The translations under genes were made by a program, and so were the position numbers. From Geminicoccus sp036263595 (GTDB lineage Bacteria > Pseudomonadota > Alphaproteobacteria > Geminicoccales > Geminicoccaceae): a stretch of DNA of 64,000 bases. Where the stretch lies: assembly GCF_036263595.1 (NCBI RefSeq), contig NZ_DATAGQ010000110.1:3960-67959 (forward strand), in the 5' to 3' direction. This document shows, in pieces, positions 8,912-16,397 of the stretch. The notes beneath the pieces are model-generated. The model worked only from the letters and a program-made list of their open reading frames with translations. It searched no databases and had not been told where the DNA came from. Each line of letters starts with the position of its first letter. The stretch's first letter is position 1.

Positions 8912-9652
8912 TCAACGGATCGTACTGAACAACCGATCGAACCGGGTCGAGAACGGCCATGCCCAAGGCTCCAGGATGCCGGCGGAACCGTCGGTGGAGA
9001 AGAACAGGATCTCGGCCCGGCCGACCAGGTTTTCGACGGGGACGTAGCCGAGGCTGGGATCCCGGCTGTCCTGCGAGTTGTCGCGGTTGTCGCCCATCAT
9101 GAACACATGGTCCGGCGGGACCTCGAATTCACGGGTGTCGTCCATGGGCCCGTCGGGATAGCGGTCGAGGATCTCGTGCACCCGCCCGCCCGGCAGGGTT
9201 TCCCGGAACATCGGCACGCTGCCTTCGTTCAGGTCATTGAACGTCCCGGCCGGATCCTGTGGCACTTCCTCGCCGTTGATGTAGAGCCGGCCGCTGCGCA
9301 TCTGGATGCGGTCACCCGGCAGCCCGATCACCCGCTTGATGTAGTCGACGTTCTCGCCAGGGCGCTTGAACACGGCCACGTCGCCGCGCTCGGGCAGGCT
9401 GCCGAACACCCGGCCCTGGATCGGGACGATGCCCCACGGGAACGACCAGCGGCTGTAGCCGTAGGCGTACTTGCTGACGAACAGATAGTCGCCGACCAGC
9501 AGCGTCGGCTTCATCGAGCCCGACGGAATGTTGAACGGCTCGAACAGGAAGGTGCGCACGACCACGGCGATCAGGATCGCGTAGACGAGCGTCTTGACGG
9601 TTTCCACCGCCGAGGAGGACTTGCGCTTATCCAGCGCGACGTGATCGGGCAT
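8912..9652 (-). CDS. lepB: signal peptidase I
   Basis: Membrane-bound serine peptidase that removes Sec and Tat signal peptides. After a short cytosolic segment comes one membrane helix (VKTLVYAILIAVVVRTFLF). The catalytic serine is in PSGSMKPTLLVGDYLFVSK and the lysine in YIKRVIGLPGD. The C-terminal box GDNRDNSQDSR is intact. ATG 9652 (MPDHVALDK) is preferred; an upstream in-frame ATG at 9724 would add 24 atypical residues. It is the first gene of the lepB–rnc–era–recO group. Confidence 0.95.
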   Translation of the reverse strand: MPDHVALDKRKSSSAVETVKTLVYAILIAVVVRTFLFEPFNIPSGSMKPTLLVGDYLFVSKYAYGYSRWSFPWGIVPIQGRVFGSLPERGDVAVFKRPGENVDYIKRVIGLPGDRIQMRSGRLYINGEEVPQDPAGTFNDLNEGSVPMFRETLPGGRVHEILDRYPDGPMDDTREFEVPPDHVFMMGDNRDNSQDSRDPSLGYVPVENLVGRAEILFFSTDGSAGILEPWAWPFSTRFDRLFSTIR

Positions 9653-9810
9653 CAGTGGATCGGGCTCGGGCCATGGAAGGAAGTGACAAGGTCGAGGATC
9701 CGGCCGTCCCAGCCGACAAACCACACCCTATCGAAACGTTGGTCTGGAAGACCTGACGCGCCTTCATAAAGCAAGGACTTTTGCCATGCCCGACGATCAA
9801 CTTCCAGCGC

Positions 9811-10212
9811 TCAGGCGGCAGGCTCGGCGGAAATGAGCGCAATGGCCTGTGCCAGCGGCGGCTCGTCGGTCAGGGTGAGTTCCACATGGGGACGCATGCC
9901 GGGCGGCGTCATCTCGGCCAGGCGCTCGGCCGCACGGCCGGTCAGGCGCACCACCGGCTTGCCGCCGGGCAGGTTCTCCACCCCGATCTCCCGCCAGGAC
10001 ACGCCGCGCGCCAGGCCCGTCCCCAGTGCCTTGGCGACCGCCTCCTTGGCGGCATAGCGCTTGGCATAGGTCTCCGCGCGCCGCAGCCGCCGGTCCGCCT
10101 TGTTCCGCTCGGTCTCGGTGAAGCAGCGCTGGGTGAACCGGTCGCCGAAGCGGGCCAGCGTCTTCTCGATCCGCCGGATGTCGATCAGGTCGGTACCCAT
10201 GCCCAGGATCAT
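9811..10212 (-). CDS. acpS: holo-[acyl-carrier-protein] synthase
   Basis: 133-residue phosphopantetheinyl transferase that converts apo-ACP to its active form using CoA. Family signatures are MILGMGTDLIDIRRIE at the N-terminus, with the metal-binding aspartate, and RYAAKEAVAKALGTG with the catalytic glutamate-lysine pair. The ATG at 10212 overlaps the pdxJ stop (ATGA), so translation is coupled to pdxJ. Confidence 0.95.
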   Translation of the reverse strand: MILGMGTDLIDIRRIEKTLARFGDRFTQRCFTETERNKADRRLRRAETYAKRYAAKEAVAKALGTGLARGVSWREIGVENLPGGKPVVRLTGRAAERLAEMTPPGMRPHVELTLTDEPPLAQAIALISAEPAA

Positions 10213-10949
10213 AGGGTCAGCCCGCGCGCCTCGTCCATCAGCCGGCGCATCTCGCCGATCGAGGCGTGCCAGCCACGGAACAACGCCTCGCCGACCAGGA
10301 AGTGGCCGATGTTCAGCTCGACCATCGCCGGCAGCCGCGCGATCGGCGCTACGGTCGCGTAGTCGAGCCCATGGCCGGCATGGCATTCCAGGCCGAGCTC
10401 GATCGTCAGCCTGGCCGCCGCCTCGATCCGCTCCAGCTCGCGCTGCCGCTCCGCTCCTTCCGCCTCGCAATAGGTGCCGGTATGCAGCTCGACGATGTCC
10501 GCGCCGACCTTGGAGGCAGCGAGGAGCTGCCTGGGATCGGGATCGACGAACAGCGACACGCGAATACCGGCATCCTTCAGCTTCGCGACGAACGGCGTCA
10601 TCCGCTCTTCCTGCCCGGCTACCGCCAGCCCGTGCTCGGTCGTCCGCTCCTCGCGGCGCTCCGGCACCAGGCAGGCCGCATGCGGCAGGACGCGCAGCGC
10701 GATCCCCAGCATCTCCTCGGTGACGCCCATCTCCAGGTTCAGCGGCAGGTCGATCTCGCTCTTGAGCCGGTCGACATCGTGGTCGCGGATATGGCGACGG
10801 TCCTCGCGCAGATGGGCCGTGATCCCGTCGCCGCCGGCGTCGCGGATCATCGCGGCGGCGCGCAGCGGGTCCGGATGGGCGCCACCTCGCGCATTCCTGA
10901 CCGTCGCCACGTGATCGACGTTCACCCCGAGCCGCAACCGCCGCGCCAT
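10209..10949 (-). CDS. pdxJ: pyridoxine 5'-phosphate synthase
   Basis: Last enzyme of DXP-dependent vitamin B6 synthesis, joining 3-amino-2-oxopropyl phosphate and 1-deoxyxylulose 5-phosphate. The 246-residue TIM barrel begins LRLGVNVDHVATVRNARG and contains GITAHLREDRRHI, NLEMGVTEEM, and ELHTGTYCEAEG. ATG 10949 is the family-typical start; the frame is open further upstream without conserved sequence. Four-base overlap with acpS. Confidence 0.95.
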   Translation of the reverse strand: MARRLRLGVNVDHVATVRNARGGAHPDPLRAAAMIRDAGGDGITAHLREDRRHIRDHDVDRLKSEIDLPLNLEMGVTEEMLGIALRVLPHAACLVPERREERTTEHGLAVAGQEERMTPFVAKLKDAGIRVSLFVDPDPRQLLAASKVGADIVELHTGTYCEAEGAERQRELERIEAAARLTIELGLECHAGHGLDYATVAPIARLPAMVELNIGHFLVGEALFRGWHASIGEMRRLMDEARGLTL

Positions 10950-11022
10950 GATCCGCTCCACCGCTTCATCGCGGCGTCGGTTTAGTCCCTGGCGGCGCCA
11001 TCGGCGAGCATCTTTGCCGCCG

Positions 11023-11838
11023 TCAGCCGGGATAGTCCGGATCAGCGTTGAACGGATACGGACCCTCGGCCAGGTCGACATAGACGGTGTGGCTGACCAG
11101 ACCGCTCCCGTCGATCCAGTGATGCAGCTGGAAGGCGGGCGGCTCCATCACGAAGCCCGCGGCCGATCCCGGCCGAAGATCGAGATCGACCTGATGGACC
11201 ACCGATGGGGCGATGCTGGCGATGGTGCCGGCAAACCGCATGGTCATCGGACGGTGATGGTGGCCGCAGACCACGCGCTCGACCTGGGGGTGGCGGGCCA
11301 CCACCGCGGCCAGCCGCTCGGGATGGCGCAGCCCGATCTCGTCCATGTGGCCGATGCCGGACGTGAAGGGCGGGTGATGCATCGCCAGGATCGTGGGCTT
11401 GCCCGGCTGCTCGGCCAGGCGCGCCTCCAGCCAGCCGAGGCTGGCAGCGTCCAGCTCGCCATGGCCGTGGCCCGGCACCACCGTGTCGAGCATGACGATC
11501 CGCACCGGAAAGTCCTCGACCACATGATGCAGCAGGGAACCGTCCAGCCGGCCCAGATGGCGCGGCAGGATCGCTTGCAGGTTTTCGCGCCGATCATGGT
11601 TGCCGGGCACCACGAGCACCGGCGGCGCCAGCCTTTCCAGCATCCCGGCCAGGAGGCGGTACTCCTCCTCGCGGCCGCAATCCGTGAGGTCGCCGGTGAC
11701 GATGATCACGTCCGGCTGGGGCTGGAGCGAGGCGACGCGGTCAATGGCACGGGCGACCATGGAATTGGTCGCAACCCGCCCGTAGGCCAGCCGGCCGTTC
11801 GGGACCACGTGGAGATCGGTGAGCTGGCAGATCAGCAA
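11023..11838 (-). CDS. calcineurin-type phosphodiesterase (CpdA/Icc-like)
   Basis: 271-residue binuclear metallophosphoesterase. The metal-binding motifs appear in order: QLTDLHV, VTGDLTD, VPGNHD, then MHHPP and CGHHHRP. Class III cyclic-nucleotide phosphodiesterases such as CpdA have this layout, but 2',3'-cyclic or phospholipid substrates are also possible. It lies between pdxJ and the split comM gene, same strand, with short gaps. Confidence 0.85.
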   Translation of the reverse strand: MLICQLTDLHVVPNGRLAYGRVATNSMVARAIDRVASLQPQPDVIIVTGDLTDCGREEEYRLLAGMLERLAPPVLVVPGNHDRRENLQAILPRHLGRLDGSLLHHVVEDFPVRIVMLDTVVPGHGHGELDAASLGWLEARLAEQPGKPTILAMHHPPFTSGIGHMDEIGLRHPERLAAVVARHPQVERVVCGHHHRPMTMRFAGTIASIAPSVVHQVDLDLRPGSAAGFVMEPPAFQLHHWIDGSGLVSHTVYVDLAEGPYPFNADPDYPG

Positions 11839-11942
11839 GTCGAGGCTCCTGGTGCGCTCAGGACAGGTCGAAGCGTCGTCCGCTTAGGACCTGGTGCACG
11901 ACAGGATGGTGACAGCCGGGCCGGGAGAAGACGAGAGCCTGC

Positions 11943-12554
11943 TCAGCTCCGCCGTGGTGCCGGCCGGCGGAACGCCAGCGCCTCGGCGATCTGCGCCTTG
12001 CGCACGATGTCGCTGCCGTCCAGGTCGGCGATCGTGCGGGCCACCCGTACGACCCGGTGCCAGCTGCGCGCGGTCAGGTGCAGGTGCTTGGCCGCCCGCT
12101 CCAGCAGCTGGCGGGCGGTCGGCTCCAATGGCGCGATCTCGTCCAGGATTTCGCCTTGCGCCTCGGCATTGGTCCGAAGCTCCGGCCGCCCGGCCCTTGC
12201 GAACCGCTCCGACTGGATCTCGCGTGCCGCCGCCACCCGGGCCGCCACCGTGGCGCTGTCGTCGGTGGGTGCGGGCAGCATCAGGTCGGACGGCTGCACC
12301 GCCGGCACCTCCACCACCAGGTCGATCCGGTCGAACAGCGGGCCGGAGATCCGGGACATGTAGTCGTCGGCGCAGCGCGGCGCCTTGGCACACTGCAGCT
12401 CGCGCGTGCCCAGATGGCCGCAGCGGCACGGGTTCATCGCCGCGACCAGCTGGAACCTTGCGGGGTAGGTCGCATGCGCCGCTGCCCGCGGTACGGTGAT
12501 CTGCCCGGTCTCCAGCGGCTGGCGGAGCGCGTCCAGCACGTTGCGCTGGAACTC
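11943..12554 (-). pseudogene. comM: comM 3' fragment (YifB family AAA+ helicase), split by insertion
   Basis: C-terminal 200 or so residues of the Mg-chelatase-like AAA+ protein ComM/YifB, a branch-migration helicase that aids natural transformation. The fragment begins in the sequence Glu-Phe-Gln-Arg-Asn-Val-Leu-Asp-Ala-Leu-Arg-Gln-Pro-Leu-Glu and includes the Walker-B-proximal ATYPARFQLVAAMNPC and the arginine-finger region MSRISGPLFDRIDL. Its 5' part lies at 16390–17324. Deleting the 3,843 inserted bases gives a continuous 1,539-base frame (512 residues), the normal length for the family. Without its own Walker motifs the fragment should be inactive. Confidence 0.95.
12547..12554. repeat. 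target site duplication, left copy
   Basis: TGGAACTC occurs here and at 16390–16397, directly flanking the element. The identity extends fortuitously or by target preference to 12 bases (through CGGC). Eight bases is the usual duplication for IS1595-family insertions and gives symmetric element ends. Confidence 0.85.
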
Positions 12555-12559
12555 CGGCC

Positions 12560-12587
12560 TTAGGTAGCAAATGCACCTATAGCCGAA
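12560..12587 (+). repeat. left terminal inverted repeat
   Basis: TTAGGTAGCAAA, then after two mismatches CACCT, then after three mismatches GCCGAA. This is repeated inverted at 16357–16384, with 23 of 28 positions identical. The repeat begins five bases inside the element end. Confidence 0.88.
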
Positions 12588-12659
12588 ACGCTGGGAGTTC
12601 GGCTGTGGGCGTGTCCTGTTGGGCTACACATCGGAAGATTGCCGAGGCATGCTGCGATC

Positions 12660-13463
12660 ATGCTGCGGCTGATTCTATCACGCGTCGTCCTTTACGGGAT
12701 TTGGCTCCTCTCCGGCTGCTGGACGGTAGTCAGGATCGTGTTTGACATGATCGGCTACGCGACGGTGCCTGGAGATATCCCAGTTGCCCAAGACATGGCT
12801 GGGCAAATTATCCGCTGGTTCCTTACGGTGCCTTGGTGGGTGCCCGCCATTATGTTTGTGGCGATGACGGTTGCGGTCATTTGGATCGCAGTCCGCCAAA
12901 CCTGGATGCTGACTGGCCGTGAGGCTGCCCAGAAACGGGCCGAGGAAAAGGAGCGTAAGCAAGCTATCGCTGAGTGTGTGTCTGACGAGAATTTTCAGGG
13001 CGAACTTGAGGAAGTTAGGCGCAGTGTCTCTGAAAGATTGGGCCTCTTCAGAGAAGAACTGCGTACGATGCGGGCTGATCTCTCGTCCGGCAAGATAGAC
13101 CGACCTGCTGCTGGTGCAATAATAAATAGACTCACCGACGATGCAAAAGAGTATGGCGAGAACCTAATCGAAGGACCATTCGGTGATGCGTTGTTGTTCT
13201 CTCCATATGGAGAGGAGAAAGCGAGGCTACTTAGACATTATGAAGTAGGCGATTATCATGAGGGTTCTACGCACGTTTCATTTTTGGATGCTACGCTCGA
13301 AAACACTCTGAACAAGAGGGAAAAGTACGTTAACAAGACACTGGATGAAGCGATAGCCAACTATCAGAGAGAGCGCCAGAAGCTGTTGCAAGCATTCTAT
13401 CTGTCCAGGCGTGATGGAAAGCTACTTGCTCGGCTCCGCAAGCTGACCGGTGGATCAGCTTAA
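12660..13463 (+). CDS. unrecognised membrane-anchored coiled-coil protein (element cargo)
   Basis: No family recognised. From ATG 12660 the protein is about 267 residues. A first hydrophobic helix (LILSRVVLYGIWLLSGCWTV) and a second (WWVPAIMFVAMTVAVIWIAV) are followed by a charged helical region rich in Glu, Lys and Arg (REAAQKRAEEKERKQAI) typical of coiled coil. A soluble C-terminal domain ends in a second charged helix. Two anchors plus a cytosolic helical domain suggest a sensor or effector at the inner membrane, but this is speculation. The 3' half is clearly less GC-rich than flanking genes. A TTG at 12639 in frame is an alternative start. Confidence 0.7.
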   Translation: MLRLILSRVVLYGIWLLSGCWTVVRIVFDMIGYATVPGDIPVAQDMAGQIIRWFLTVPWWVPAIMFVAMTVAVIWIAVRQTWMLTGREAAQKRAEEKERKQAIAECVSDENFQGELEEVRRSVSERLGLFREELRTMRADLSSGKIDRPAAGAIINRLTDDAKEYGENLIEGPFGDALLFSPYGEEKARLLRHYEVGDYHEGSTHVSFLDATLENTLNKREKYVNKTLDEAIANYQRERQKLLQAFYLSRRDGKLLARLRKLTGGSA

Positions 13464-13681
13464 TCCAGATCTATCCGTGCTGCCCCCATCGCCTTGAGGC
13501 ACTGTACGAAGAACACGGCCGAGAACCCACCACGGCTGATCTTGGTCCTCACGTTCTGCGAGTTCTCCGTTACGCCGATCTCGGCGAGCTTTGCTACTAG
13601 TTGGTCGTAGGTCATGTTGCGCCGCTTCATCTCGGCCTTGAGCATGCCCTTGACCAAATCAAGCCATTCTTGGTCGTGCAT
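13460..13681 (-). CDS. DUF6471 domain protein
   Basis: 73-residue protein. The core KGMLKAEMKRRNMTYDQLVAKLAEIGVTENSQNVRTKISRGGFSAVFFVQCLKAMG matches my recollection of the DUF6471 family, small helical proteins that look like lambda-repressor-type HTHs. It is divergent from the transposase across about 100 bases holding a 16-bp inverted repeat. A role as transposition repressor or accessory DNA-binding protein is plausible. It overlaps the end of the upstream plus-strand cargo gene by four bases, tail to tail. Confidence 0.82.
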   Translation of the reverse strand: MHDQEWLDLVKGMLKAEMKRRNMTYDQLVAKLAEIGVTENSQNVRTKISRGGFSAVFFVQCLKAMGAARIDLD

Positions 13682-13708
13682 CGTTTTGCCTCGGTTGCGT
13701 TCACAAAC

Positions 13709-13787
13709 GCATCGTATCCGTAACGAACAGCGTTGACAACGTAGGCTAGTGTAGCCATATTCGTAACGGAAGTTACGGATACGATGC
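13709..13787. promoter_or_regulatory. divergent operator region with 16-bp inverted repeat
   Basis: GCATCGTATCCGTAAC at 13709–13724 is perfectly inverted at 13772–13787. Further CGTAAC/GTTACG half-sites occur between the arms (for example 13762–13767). The region separates the DUF6471 gene from the transposase gene, and the right arm reaches the first transposase start codon. That geometry suits repression of the transposase by looping or by clamping the start. Confidence 0.65.
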
Positions 13788-14749
13788 AGATGGCCCAACA
13801 CTTCCTCCTCTCCGCCGCAGCCCGCACCCTCTCGCTGGTGCGCGTGGCGCGGATGACCGACGAGGAAGCCTATGACGTGTTCCGCAAGCTTCGTTGGCAG
13901 GACACCAAGGGCGAGGCCGTCTGCCCGCGCTGCGAGTGCGTGGCGTGCTACGAGTTCAAGACGCGCCGCATCTTCAAGTGCAAGGCGTGCCTGCATCAGT
14001 TCACCGTCACGTCCTCCACCATCTTCGCCAGCCGCAAGCTGCCGATCCGTACCTACCTGCTCGCCATTGCGATCAGCGTGAACGCGGTGAAGGGCCTGAG
14101 CGCCTTGCAGCTCGGCCGTGACCTGGATGTGCAGTACAAGACGGCCTTCGTCATGGCGCACAAGATCCGCGAGAGCATGAGTGCGGACCAGGACCGCTAC
14201 CGCCCGCAGGGTGAGGTCGAGATCGACGGCTGCTATGTCGGCGGTCACATCCGGCAGGCCAACAGGAAGGCGGATCGCAAGGACCGCCGTCTGGCCCAGC
14301 ACCAGACCGGCAAGCGCCGCGTCGTGGTTGTCATGCGCGAACGCAACGGCCGGACGCTGCCGTTCGTGGTCCGCAGCGAGGAAGAGGCGGTGTCGACCAT
14401 CGCCCGTCGCGTGCAGGCTGGCTCGACCGTGCATGCCGACGAAGCGGCGTCATGGGACGCGCTGCATGCTCGCTTTGCCATGAAGCGGATCAACCATCTG
14501 GTGGCGTTCTCGGATGAAGGCTCCTGCACCAATCAGGCCGAGAGCTTCTTCAGCCGCCTGCGCCGCGCCGAGTACGGCCAGCACCACCACATCAGCGGGC
14601 CGTACCTGCGCTTCTATGCTGGTGAGGCGGCGTGGAAGGAAGACATGCGCCGGGAGAGCAACGGCGTGCAGTTGGAGCGGGCTACGGTCGGTGCGCTGAG
14701 CCACGGCAAGAGCCGGAACTGGTGCGGGTACTGGCAGCGATCGGCCTGA
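13784..14749 (+). CDS. IS1595-family (ISXO2-like) transposase
   Basis: About 320 residues. The N-terminal zinc ribbon has CPRCECVACYEF and FKCKACLHQF, and the DDE-type catalytic core has EIDGCYVGG, VHADEAASWDAL and the C-terminal TNQAESFFSRLRRAEYGQHHHISG motif. This is the ISXO2-like domain found in IS1595 transposases. The frame is intact, so the element may still be active. ATG 13784 lies inside the inverted repeat; ATG 13790 (MAQHFLLSAAARTLSL) is an equally likely start and has no strong ribosome binding site either. Confidence 0.95.
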   Translation: MQMAQHFLLSAAARTLSLVRVARMTDEEAYDVFRKLRWQDTKGEAVCPRCECVACYEFKTRRIFKCKACLHQFTVTSSTIFASRKLPIRTYLLAIAISVNAVKGLSALQLGRDLDVQYKTAFVMAHKIRESMSADQDRYRPQGEVEIDGCYVGGHIRQANRKADRKDRRLAQHQTGKRRVVVVMRERNGRTLPFVVRSEEEAVSTIARRVQAGSTVHADEAASWDALHARFAMKRINHLVAFSDEGSCTNQAESFFSRLRRAEYGQHHHISGPYLRFYAGEAAWKEDMRRESNGVQLERATVGALSHGKSRNWCGYWQRSA

Positions 14750-14864
14750 TCGTGACGTCTCAACTCCCGCGAGAATGTCTTAGTTGTCAATATACAGGTT
14801 GCCGAGACTCGCCCCCGCGCTTACGTTCCGATCACCTACGCAATCTCAGCGGGAGGAGGCGGCC

Positions 14865-15152
14865 ATGGTTGATGTAGAAGAACGTGATCTGATCGAACAG
14901 CTTGGGGCCAGCCCACGGGAGATTGCTCGACAGATAGAGGAGTACAGGCAAGCGGCTTCTGTACTCTCGTCGAACCACCCGAGGCTGATCAATACGCACC
15001 CAATGCAGTGGATTGCCGTCTATCGCGGCAGAGTTGCCGCAAGCGCCACTGACATGAAATCGCTCATGACAAAGCTGAAAGAGGAAGATATACCGGCGTC
15101 GGAGGCGATAGTTCGCTTTATCGACACGGAAGAAAGAACATTAATCCTCTAG
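14865..15152 (+). CDS. DUF5678-type small protein
   Basis: 95 residues from ATG 14865, preceded by a strong GGGAGGAGG at 14851–14859. A helical N-terminal half is followed by a compact region, NTHPMQWIAVYRGRVAASATDMKSLMTKLKEEDIPASEAIVRFID. That pattern (W-hAhY-G-hVhA-u-D..L..hh...) is the DUF5678 signature as I recall it. Such proteins often precede retroviral-type aspartic protease genes, as here. Function unknown. Confidence 0.75.
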   Translation: MVDVEERDLIEQLGASPREIARQIEEYRQAASVLSSNHPRLINTHPMQWIAVYRGRVAASATDMKSLMTKLKEEDIPASEAIVRFIDTEERTLIL

Positions 15153-15582
15153 GTACAATAACGGGTCGGTTTGGCGACACAACAACCGCACCGTATATTG
15201 AGGCTTATGTGACGATCCCGGGCTCAGGGTCCGGGGACCAGTTTCTTTTTTAGTTGATACTGGCGCGGATGGCTCTGTGCTAATGCCGGCAGATGCTGCT
15301 CGCTTGTCTCTCGACTACAGCAAACTTACTCAAACTGCTATTTCTACTGGCATAGGTGGCCAAAGCAGTGATTTCGTAGCGCCTGCTATGATCGCGTTCA
15401 GCGCGCCAGGAACTCCTCTGTTCCTATATCAAGTATATTTGAGAATCATGAGGAAGACAGAGCACAACGAAGATATACCTTCTCTCCTCGGCCGTGATAT
15501 CATCGGCAGGTGGAGGATTGTTTTTGACAAACCACACAATGTCGTAAGTGCGGATGTCATAAGTGCTGATGCATCCCTGTAG
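15152..15582 (+). pseudogene. retropepsin-like aspartic protease, frameshifted and lacking a clear start
   Basis: Downstream of the DUF5678 gene one frame encodes GTITGRFGDTTTAPYIEAYVTIPGSG up to a TAG in a run of six T (about 15246–15252). A -1 change at that run continues as LVDTGADGSVLMPADAARL, the catalytic DTGA motif of pepsin-like proteases, then LLGRDIIGRWRIVFD to TAG at 15582. No ATG, GTG or TTG opens the first part. Either the gene has decayed or expression depends on -1 slippage. The pair DUF5678–protease is a recurring neighbourhood. Confidence 0.7.
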
Positions 15583-16039
15583 GCCCGTCCTGAAGAACTA
15601 GCCGATAACCCCGGTACAGGTTGCCGGTATTTAACGCCTCCACCGTCCCATTGTCTCTCATCTTGCCCAAGCAAGCGCCGATGCGCTTGCGAATCGTGGC
15701 GAAGGTAGCGTCATCCGTCCGTAGCTTGCGCGCCTCAAGCCACTGCTCCGTAAGCTCTCGCGTCGTTACCAGATCGCCCGACCTCAGCCGCTCCAGCACG
15801 AACCGCGTCACATGCCCTCGCTTCGCCCTGTGCTTGGTCGCATAGCGCTTGATGGCCGCTGGCGTGGTCTCTGGATCGAATAGGCGCACCGTAGCGTCTA
15901 GATGGTCGATATCGCACGTCACCTTGCGGAGATCGGCCTCAAGCTGCTTGCGGACGTTCACAAGCTGCTCACGCTTCTGGAGCAGGCCCGCAATCGTGTT
16001 CGGTCGTTCGCCCTTGGGCAGTTCGGCAAGGTCGCTCAT
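15557..16039 (-). CDS. unrecognised coiled-coil/winged-helix-like protein (element cargo)
   Basis: 160 residues from ATG 16039, preceded by GGAGG six bases upstream. The N-terminal third (LLQKREQLVNVRKQLEADLRKVTCDIDHLDATVRLF) has a heptad pattern. The C-terminal half (GHVTRFVLERLRSGDLVTTRELTEQWLEARKL..) resembles a winged helix. It overlaps the stop of the upstream gene as ATGA and converges on the protease remnant with a 26-base overlap. No family recognised; DNA binding is a guess. Confidence 0.72.
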   Translation of the reverse strand: MSDLAELPKGERPNTIAGLLQKREQLVNVRKQLEADLRKVTCDIDHLDATVRLFDPETTPAAIKRYATKHRAKRGHVTRFVLERLRSGDLVTTRELTEQWLEARKLRTDDATFATIRKRIGACLGKMRDNGTVEALNTGNLYRGYRLVLQDGPTGMHQHL

Positions 16040-16320
16040 GGTAGCCTCCACTGGTCAGTGATCCGCCAGCCAACCGCCATCGGCCCGTAGAACGTGCGCT
16101 CGACCAGCTCGCGCTTGGCATAGCTTCTCAGGGCTTCCTCAACCCGCACAGCCAGGCGCATCACAGCATCACGATCGAACGGGTTCAGCTTCAGCCGCAG
16201 CATCATGGCTCGCGTGACCTCGTGCGTGGTCATCGGCTGGTCGGCACAGCGCACGACCTCAAGCAGGCTACGGGCGAAGACGCGGCGCTTTATGCACACG
16301 TCGGGGTGGCGGTTGGCCAT
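16036..16320 (-). CDS. unrecognised small HTH-like protein (element cargo)
   Basis: 94 residues from ATG 16320 (MANRHPDVCIKRRVF); an in-frame ATG at 16350 is the alternative. The segment SLLEVVRCADQPMTTHEVTRAMMLRLKL with RVEEALRSYAKRELVERTFYG and a final VGWRITDQ strand pair looks like a winged helix. It is the first gene of a two-gene unit, translationally coupled to the next by ATGA, transcribed inward from the right end of the element. Confidence 0.68.
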   Translation of the reverse strand: MANRHPDVCIKRRVFARSLLEVVRCADQPMTTHEVTRAMMLRLKLNPFDRDAVMRLAVRVEEALRSYAKRELVERTFYGPMAVGWRITDQWRLP

Positions 16321-16356
16321 GGATGGAAGTGTAGCGGGGAAGCCACACAAACGGCA

Positions 16357-16384
16357 TTCGGCACGAGGTGTGTTTGCTACCTAA
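16357..16384 (-). repeat. right terminal inverted repeat
   Basis: Read on the minus strand from 16384: TTAGGTAGCAAA, two mismatches, CACCT, three mismatches, GCCGAA. It mirrors the left repeat at 12560–12587. The element ends five bases further right, at 16389. Confidence 0.88.
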
Positions 16385-16389
16385 TACTG

Positions 16390-16397
16390 TGGAACTC
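16390..16397. repeat. target site duplication, right copy
   Basis: Second copy of TGGAACTC. From here comM resumes with the codons for Glu-Pro-Leu-Glu-Asp-Leu read backwards on the minus strand, confirming the junction. Confidence 0.85.

Larger units (their letters stand above)
12555..16389. mobile_element. IS1595-type element with cargo genes, inserted in comM
   Basis: 3,835-bp element bounded by imperfect terminal inverted repeats and an 8-bp target duplication, TGGAACTC. It encodes an IS1595-family transposase and a divergent DUF6471 protein. Cargo includes a membrane/coiled-coil protein, a DUF5678 protein, a retropepsin remnant and two coupled small genes with HTH character. Several cargo genes have lower GC than the host DNA. 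IS1595-family elements often carry passenger genes, but I do not recognise this set. Confidence 0.88.

Noticed and set aside
12547..16397. The insertion in comM as an AbaR/Tn7-like resistance island.
   Set aside because: Transposase, terminal repeats and 8-bp duplication fit IS1595, and there are no tni/tns or resistance genes; only the target gene is shared.
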